Assembly (NCBI GenBank): GCA_014729315.1
Contig: WJKD01000544.1
Coordinates: forward strand, 1 to 10,491
Source of the DNA: Promethearchaeota archaeon
Lineage (GTDB): Archaea; Asgardarchaeota; Lokiarchaeia; Sigynarchaeales; SOKP01
Direction: 5' to 3'
DNA: 10,491 nt
The notes under the pieces are model-generated. The model made no database searches, was not told the DNA's origin, and worked only from the letters and a program-made list of their open reading frames with translations. Position 1 is the first letter of the stretch; every line of letters starts with the position of its first letter. Positions 6,737-10,491 of this stretch are shown here, piece by piece. The translations under genes were made by a program, and so were the position numbers.

Positions 6737-6855
6737 TCGTGGATGCGATCTCGCAAGGCAAAATTATAGAGCAACCGACACTTTTCAGATAATATCCATA
6801 ACGCATTTTCTTGTGTTTTAGTTGGATAAATGCGAACTTTATGTGTTAGATGCAT
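6655..6855 (-). CDS. tnpB: TnpB N-terminal fragment in the zero frame, upstream of the frameshift
   Basis: The ATG at 6855 starts KVRIYPTKTQENALW followed by EKCRLLYNFALRDR, the standard TnpB N-terminal helix-turn-helix-like block (HTH_OrfB_IS605). The frame stays TnpB-like through WKKNKQKPKK (residues 41-50) and then becomes unrelated sequence before stopping at 6655. The match is lost at CCG-AAA-AAA-AAC-GGA. One base back, the sequence reads AAA-CGG-AAA-TAT, which continues into the main TnpB frame. The last 15 or so residues (after K50) are therefore the out-of-frame tail. The fragment on its own would lack the whole RuvC nuclease. Confidence 0.8.
   Translation of the reverse strand: MHLTHKVRIYPTKTQENALWILSEKCRLLYNFALRDRIHDWKKNKQKPKKNGNISFIPTSKTSCLH
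6704..6711 (-). promoter_or_regulatory. A8 slippery run at the tnpB frame change
   Basis: The minus strand reads CCG followed by eight A and CGG. In the zero frame the last codons are AAA-AAC, so the heptamer A-AAA-AAC fits the X-XXY-YYZ rule for -1 slippage. A one-base loss from an A9 run, or transcriptional slippage, would give the same picture. Confidence 0.5.
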
Positions 6856-6967
6856 CCTTTTTTAACCTCATTTCATAATAAAGCAGGGATTGATATTTAA
6901 ACTTCATAGATTAATCATTTAGTAATTTTTTAGAAACACTAAGAAGACTTCTAAGAGATAGTCAAAT

Positions 6968-7007
6968 CTCAATTCATCCCCTCCCTAAATAGAGGGGATT
7001 TCTTGAG
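6968..7007 (-). repeat. Left-end hairpin of the IS element
   Basis: The arms are CTCAA and ATCCCCTC with exact partners GAGGGGAT and TTGAG, separated by a symmetric three-base internal loop and an 8-base apical loop. That makes 13 paired bases in each arm. It lies upstream of tnpB, where no gene ends, so a terminator role is unlikely and a transposon left end fits better. Confidence 0.6.
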
Positions 7008-7049
7008 GTAGAAATTGAAACTGAATAAAATGTATTAAAAATAAAAAGA

Positions 7050-7061
7050 AAAATATATAAG
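7050..7061 (+). promoter_or_regulatory. TATA box for the isomerase gene
   Basis: AAATATATAAG lies 33-43 bases before the ATG and is the clearest TATA box in the window. It is about 40 bases outside the predicted transposon left end, so the gene probably keeps its own core promoter. Confidence 0.6.
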
Positions 7062-7079
7062 TGTAACATTTAGATCAGA

Positions 7080-7085
7080 TGGGAG
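7080..7085 (+). promoter_or_regulatory. Shine-Dalgarno site fixing the isomerase start
   Basis: GGGAG ends seven bases before the ATG at 7093. It is one of the few convincing ribosome sites in the window and supports this start. Confidence 0.55.
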
Positions 7086-7092
7086 AACTATA

Positions 7093-8340
7093 ATGAATAA
7101 ACAAATCAATATTGAATATTATCCAAAATTAGATGTGGGATTAATTCAGAAAGCCGTAAAACGCATAAACGATTTAAGGGAAAATTATAATATGCCGTTC
7201 TTTATCGATACGCAAGGATATCTAGATTTCGAAGAAATAGAACGAGTATCAAAACAATTTATGGAAAAGAGTATAGAAAATTTGATTGTATTGGGAACAG
7301 GGGGATCAATACAAACCTTATTAGCATTAAAACCTTTATCAAGCGTTAAGATTTATCCAATAACAAGCTCTAGAGCATTTGAGCTAGCTAGTTGCTTAGA
7401 ACAGACAAGTCCAGATGACTCCTTAGTTATCCCTATTTCCAGAGGAGGGGAAACTTTAGATGTTAACTCCACAATTGGAACTTTCATGGAGAAAAGGTAC
7501 CCATTTTTGGGTTTATCTTCCCAAGGTACAATGTACGAATTATTAATTAAAAAGAACATCCCAATTTTAGATGTTCCCGATTTATCGGGAAGGTTTGCCG
7601 GATCTATATCAAATGTCGGAATTGTTCCCGCCTATATCTCTGGAATTAAAGTGAGAGAATTCTTAAATAGTCTAGACGAAGGATATAAAATATACATGAA
7701 TTATGAATCGAATATTGCCTTAGATTTCGCAGCGTTTTTATACGAATTATATAAAATTGGTTATAGAGTTATTTTCTCTATGCCATATTCGGAAAACCTT
7801 GAAGGGAGTGTGGGCCTATTTGTGCAAGAAATCTCGGAGAGCACAGGAAAGCAGGGAAAGGGCTTAATGGGCGCTTTTCAAGAAGGCCCTCTTTGCCAGC
7901 ATTCTGTATTAGAATTTTTATTAGGGGGGAGTAAAGGGAATGTGGTCCCTCTTATTTGGACTATAGACGAGGAAAAGCCCGATATAACCTTGACTTCTAA
8001 CATCAGCTACGTAAATAATCAAACTGCCCAAACTATAGTAAATTACCAAGCAGACGCCACTTTTCAAGCATTATTAGAACAAAGAGTTCCATCCGCTAAA
8101 ATATCAATAAAAACTATTGACGAAAAACACCTGGGCAAATTAATTGCGTTTATACAATCAACAGTCTATTACCTCTGTCTTTTAGTTGATGTTAATTGGG
8201 CGAATAATCCGAAGGTGGTCATCGGAAAAAAAATTTGTAACCAAGCTTTAAAATCTAATATTCCAGCAACTGAACGGATTAAAAAAAGAGAAGAGATCGC
8301 TGCTGATAAGTTCAGAGATTTCTTTAAGAAGGAGATATAA
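7093..8340 (+). CDS. pgi: Phosphoglucose isomerase family protein
   Basis: The family interconverts glucose 6-phosphate and fructose 6-phosphate in the cytosol, in glycolysis or gluconeogenesis. The 415-residue length fits the shorter archaeal members of the superfamily. Visible SIS-fold and PGI blocks are LGTGGSIQTL (67-76, sugar-phosphate loop), ISRGGETLDV (115-124), a GRFAGSISNVGIVPAY block (166-181), ESTGKQGKG (249-257, the conserved Glu/Ser/Lys region), QHSVLEFLLGG (269-279, with the catalytic-type His270), and a C-terminal NNPKVVIGKK (371-380) in place of the usual QPGVExGK, which keeps a Lys at the expected site. Several blocks depart from the bacterial consensus, so the exact substrate is less certain than the family. 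The start is supported by a TATA box and GGGAG. The gene is convergent with aspartate kinase. Confidence 0.85.
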   Translation: MNKQINIEYYPKLDVGLIQKAVKRINDLRENYNMPFFIDTQGYLDFEEIERVSKQFMEKSIENLIVLGTGGSIQTLLALKPLSSVKIYPITSSRAFELASCLEQTSPDDSLVIPISRGGETLDVNSTIGTFMEKRYPFLGLSSQGTMYELLIKKNIPILDVPDLSGRFAGSISNVGIVPAYISGIKVREFLNSLDEGYKIYMNYESNIALDFAAFLYELYKIGYRVIFSMPYSENLEGSVGLFVQEISESTGKQGKGLMGAFQEGPLCQHSVLEFLLGGSKGNVVPLIWTIDEEKPDITLTSNISYVNNQTAQTIVNYQADATFQALLEQRVPSAKISIKTIDEKHLGKLIAFIQSTVYYLCLLVDVNWANNPKVVIGKKICNQALKSNIPATERIKKREEIAADKFRDFFKKEI

Positions 8341-8374
8341 ATAGAATTCGTTAAAAATTTTAATTTTCTATAAT
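8341..8374. terminator. Short AT-rich region between convergent genes
   Basis: The 34 bases between the two stop codons hold T-runs on both strands (AAAAATTTTAATTTTC on plus). It could terminate both convergent transcripts. No real stem is seen. Confidence 0.35.
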
Positions 8375-9817
8375 TTAATTTTTATTGATAAACGCATCAT
8401 ATAGAACATTAATGGCTTTTTTGCAGTCCTTCCGCTCAATTATAATCGTAATGTTCAGTTCGGACGATCCTTGAGCTATCGCTCTGACATTAATCTTATT
8501 TTCGCCTAATGTCGTAAAGATTTTTCCTGCTATACCAGGGGTGTGAAGCATTCCTGCACCTATTACTGCAATGAGCGAGATATCGTTGTCAATCTTGATG
8601 CTAAACCATTGTTTCCCGAATAGGTCTGAACGCCGCAGGAGGTGGCTAACTGTCATCGAATCTTCGATATCAATACCAAAGGTAATATTATTCTCAGACG
8701 AACTCTGCGATATGAACTTGATATTTACGTTGTTATCACCCAATAGAGAAAACAATTTTGAAACTGTGCCTGGTAAAGAAATCATGGTACCGCTCTCTAT
8801 GGTCACCATCGATAATCTCTGGATCGAGGTCACTGCTTTAATAATTTTGTCGTCTTTTGAAATTTCCTTGGTTATCGTCGTGAACTCGTTTGATTCTGGG
8901 TTCTTAAAAGGTCTTATTTCCGACGGGATACTTCGATTTTCGTTTACATCCAAGCAAACAGGATGTAGTACTTTAGATCCGAAAAATGCTAATTCCTTTG
9001 CCTCGATATATGAGATATACTTTAATAATGCCGTTTTTTTAGCGATTCTGGGATCTGCGTTTAAAAATCCCGGAACATCCTTCCAATATATGACTTTTGA
9101 ATTATATTTTGGTTTTAGACAGTATGCGATGATTGCAGCTGTTAGATCAGTGCCTCCCCGTCCTAAAGTAGTTATTTTTTTATCTTTAGTCGAACCATAA
9201 AATCCCGTGATACAAATAACGTCACATAAATTTTTATCAATTAATGGAAGAACTTTTCTACCGAATAATTCTTCTGTTTCGTCTAAAAGTGGTAAAGCGT
9301 TTCCAAAATTATCGTCGGTAAGAATGATTTCGTCAGAAGAAATGAATTTACATCTAAATCCAATTGATGCGAGATATTTAGAAAAAATAAAGGTACTTAA
9401 TTTTTCTCCGTAGGAAATAATTAAATCTTGGATATCTTGACTGGGCCGAATTAATCCAATAACTCTTCCTAGTTGTTTTAACTCGTCAATATGGTTCTTG
9501 ATAAATTCCGAAATTTCTTGGTTTTCCTTAGCTTGTTTATCTATTATGTGATTAACAATATCTTCGTGTTTTTCTTTAATATGATCCAATAAATCTCTAC
9601 ATTCTTTATCGTCTCGACCTTCAACGCACGATCTTTTATAAAAATTAATAAGCTCGTCCGTAATGCCTTTAATTGCCGAACATACTACGATGATTCTTGA
9701 ATTATCGTTATAGGCTTCAATGTTTTTAACGGATTGCTGGAAAGATTCCGCGTCTTGTAAACAAGAACCACCAAATTTCATAACCACTAGATTCTTACTT
9801 TGGTTTGACGATAGCAT
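8375..9817 (-). CDS. lysC: Aspartate kinase with two ACT domains
   Basis: It phosphorylates aspartate to 4-phosphoaspartate, the first step toward threonine, methionine and (by the DAP route) lysine. The 480-residue protein has an amino-acid-kinase domain at about 10-315: KFGGS (14-18), SYGEK (135-139), TLGRGGTD (217-224), DVPGFLNADPR (247-257) and AKELAFFGSKVLHP (273-286). Two ACT domains follow at about 334-405 and 412-478, each with the characteristic regulatory strand (FISQSSSENNITFGID and AIAQGSSELNITIII), which bind an end-product amino acid for feedback control. There is no homoserine dehydrogenase domain, so it is monofunctional. The symbol lysC is by family; thrA-like or ask naming is equally possible, since the effector cannot be read from sequence. 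It is tail-to-tail with the isomerase, and no other pathway gene is in the window. Confidence 0.93.
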   Translation of the reverse strand: MLSSNQSKNLVVMKFGGSCLQDAESFQQSVKNIEAYNDNSRIIVVCSAIKGITDELINFYKRSCVEGRDDKECRDLLDHIKEKHEDIVNHIIDKQAKENQEISEFIKNHIDELKQLGRVIGLIRPSQDIQDLIISYGEKLSTFIFSKYLASIGFRCKFISSDEIILTDDNFGNALPLLDETEELFGRKVLPLIDKNLCDVICITGFYGSTKDKKITTLGRGGTDLTAAIIAYCLKPKYNSKVIYWKDVPGFLNADPRIAKKTALLKYISYIEAKELAFFGSKVLHPVCLDVNENRSIPSEIRPFKNPESNEFTTITKEISKDDKIIKAVTSIQRLSMVTIESGTMISLPGTVSKLFSLLGDNNVNIKFISQSSSENNITFGIDIEDSMTVSHLLRRSDLFGKQWFSIKIDNDISLIAVIGAGMLHTPGIAGKIFTTLGENKINVRAIAQGSSELNITIIIERKDCKKAINVLYDAFINKN

Positions 9818-9852
9818 ATTATTCTAAATCTCTATCTAATTATTAGGAGAAT

Positions 9853-9865
9853 TAGTAAATTAAAC
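9853..9865 (-). promoter_or_regulatory. Weak TATA-like element for the aspartate kinase gene
   Basis: On the minus strand GTTTAATTTAC lies about 36-48 bases before the ATG at 9817. The spacing fits a short leader, but the element is poor in a very AT-rich gap. Confidence 0.25.
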
Positions 9866-10002
9866 AAATTAGATTTTACCATTTTTCACAATCTAGAAAT
9901 AACTTTTGTTGTTTAAATTAGATATAGGTCAATATCTTCAATAAGAATTGATTATATCTTATAGCGACTGAAAATAAATTTCTCAATTAGAACCTTTTTT
10001 GA

Positions 10003-10028
10003 AAATTAAAAAGATAAATAAAAAGAAA
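10003..10028 (-). terminator. T-rich terminator after the cupin gene
   Basis: Directly after the cupin stop the minus strand reads TTTCTTTTTATTTATCTTTT and further T. Several T5 runs in a row are typical of archaeal termination. Confidence 0.5.
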
Positions 10029-10376
10029 TTAAAGAATTTTTGTTTCCGAGGTTGGAGTTGGCGTTTTAATTACTAAAAAGGAAAAATCTTTATCCGAATT
10101 GTTGAGGAGCTTATGAGGTATTTTCGCCGGACTGAAGATTAATTGTCCTTTTATCACATCTTTCCTTTCTTCACCTATTTCTACGCTTCCTTCTCCTTCA
10201 AGCACGTAGAAAGTGACATCAACAGGTGTGATATGCTTCTTTAAGGCTTCTCCCGGTTTTAACTCAATATGGACAATTGTTGCATGTTCAAAAGAAAATA
10301 ATTTCCTTACATCTACCTTATGTGGGGTTTTCGCAACCTCAACTTCACTTTTATCAATGATTTTTATTTTTATCAC
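10029..10376 (-). CDS. Small single-domain cupin protein
   Basis: The protein is 115 residues and nearly all one cupin_2 beta-barrel. Motif 1 is PGEALKKHITPVDVTFYVLEGEG (split as 41-51 and 52-63). It has the first ligand His48 but Thr50 in place of the second His, and no Glu at the usual site, with Asp53 nearby. Motif 2 is KGQLIFSPAKIPHKLLNNS, with His88 and the conserved Pro-x-x-x-Pro-His-x3-Asn pattern. Such small cupins bind metals or small ligands and include isomerases and sensors; the substrate cannot be read here. The start is a GTG at 10376, and no upstream in-frame ATG is available. A TATA-like element about 27 bases upstream would make the transcript nearly leaderless. The gene stands alone, followed by a T-rich terminator. 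Confidence 0.85.
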   Translation of the reverse strand: MIKIKIIDKSEVEVAKTPHKVDVRKLFSFEHATIVHIELKPGEALKKHITPVDVTFYVLEGEGSVEIGEERKDVIKGQLIFSPAKIPHKLLNNSDKDFSFLVIKTPTPTSETKIL

Positions 10377-10398
10377 CTTATTACAAGAAAATAGGTTC

Positions 10399-10411
10399 TA
10401 TTAAATTTTAG
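10399..10411 (-). promoter_or_regulatory. TATA-like box for the cupin gene
   Basis: On the minus strand AAAATTTAATAG lies 24-35 bases before the GTG start. The spacing puts transcription at or next to the start codon. Confidence 0.35.
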
Positions 10412-10448
10412 AATTTTGTACTTAAAGATTTAGTCCTTAAATATTATT

Positions 10449-10468
10449 AATTCGAACATGTTCAAATT
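10449..10468 (+). repeat. Operator-like palindrome around GAACATGTTC
   Basis: A perfect 10-base palindrome (GAACATGTTC, 10454-10463) is extended, after one mismatch, by AATT on both sides. It lies about 75 bases upstream of the cupin start and near the window end, so it may serve the cupin or a gene outside. Confidence 0.4.
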
Positions 10469-10491
10469 GGAACTCGTGATTCATTCTAAAT

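Larger units (their letters stand above)
5492..7013 (-). mobile_element. IS200/IS605-group (IS1341-like) element carrying only tnpB
   Basis: Boundaries are inferred from several signals. Right end: an imperfect hairpin at 5501-5520 lies just past the tnpB stop, with GAAT directly 5' and TTCAAT starting three bases 3' of it (minus strand, 5497-5492). Left end: a 40-base hairpin at 6968-7007, with another TTCAAT six bases outside it (minus strand, 7019-7014). The two copies of TTCAAT would be the left target motif and the right terminus. IS200/IS605 elements have subterminal hairpins, no terminal inverted repeats and short guide tetranucleotides 5' of the hairpins. The GAAT/TCAA pair at the right end is the same as in IS608. 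No tnpA lies inside, so movement would need a TnpA supplied in trans. The 1.52-kb span is an estimate. Confidence 0.6.

Noticed and set aside
6471..6806. A 111-codon minus-strand frame across the tnpB junction
   Set aside because: It is the third frame of tnpB. The TnpB motifs lie in the other two frames.
6968..7007. The hairpin as an intrinsic terminator
   Set aside because: No gene ends here on either strand (tnpB and pgi diverge from it), and no T-tract directly follows the stem. A transposon left end fits better.
5492..7013. A complete IS605 element with a TnpA gene
   Set aside because: No Y1 transposase frame (HUH and catalytic Tyr) is present in the predicted element or next to it.
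8571..9200. A 209-codon open frame on the plus strand inside the aspartate kinase gene
   Set aside because: The opposite strand carries an intact, well-conserved kinase, and the plus product shows no recognisable motif.

Overview
The window looks like a piece of an archaeal chromosome, most likely from an Asgard archaeon of the Lokiarchaeia type. This is inferred from gene content and was not checked by any search. The DNA is AT-rich. Most genes start a short distance behind a TATA-like box, with few clear Shine-Dalgarno sites. The recombinase is of the archaeal RadA type. Two proteins carry small-GTPase-regulator folds typical of Asgard genomes: a free-standing Roadblock/LC7 protein, and a membrane protein with a longin-like cytosolic domain.

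Layout from left to right. (1) 2-2011 (+): the 3' part of a large single-pass surface protein with a sequon-rich ectodomain, an acidic/glycine linker, one transmembrane helix, a longin-like domain and a helical tail with two related hairpins. (2) 2188-2421 (+): a small winged-helix-like protein with a nearly leaderless promoter. (3) 2492-3847 (-): RadA with an unusual N-terminal extension made of a Cys/His cluster and about 80 very acidic residues. (4) 4054-4836 (-): an unrecognised protein ending in four identical heptads encoded by 21-bp tandem repeats. (5) 4971-5333 (-): a Roadblock/LC7 protein followed by a hairpin plus T-tract terminator. (6) About 5492-7013: an IS200/IS605-group (IS1341-like) element holding only tnpB, on the minus strand. 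Its reading frame is split by a -1 shift at an A8 run containing the slippery heptamer A-AAA-AAC, and candidate left and right ends can be drawn from hairpins and a shared TTCAAT hexamer. (7) 7093-8340 (+): a phosphoglucose isomerase family protein. (8) 8375-9817 (-): a monofunctional aspartate kinase with two ACT domains, tail-to-tail with the isomerase. (9) 10029-10376 (-): a single-domain cupin.

Most genes are separate transcription units with their own promoters, and no multi-gene operon is evident. The metabolic genes (isomerase, aspartate kinase, cupin) and RadA are housekeeping or accessory to it. The transposon sits just upstream of the isomerase promoter. No tRNA, rRNA or CRISPR array was seen and no gene-free stretch exceeds 300 bases. 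I found no clear new multi-gene system. The points most worth following are the frameshifted TnpB element with its predicted ends and guide RNA, the RadA extension, and the longin-type receptor-like protein.
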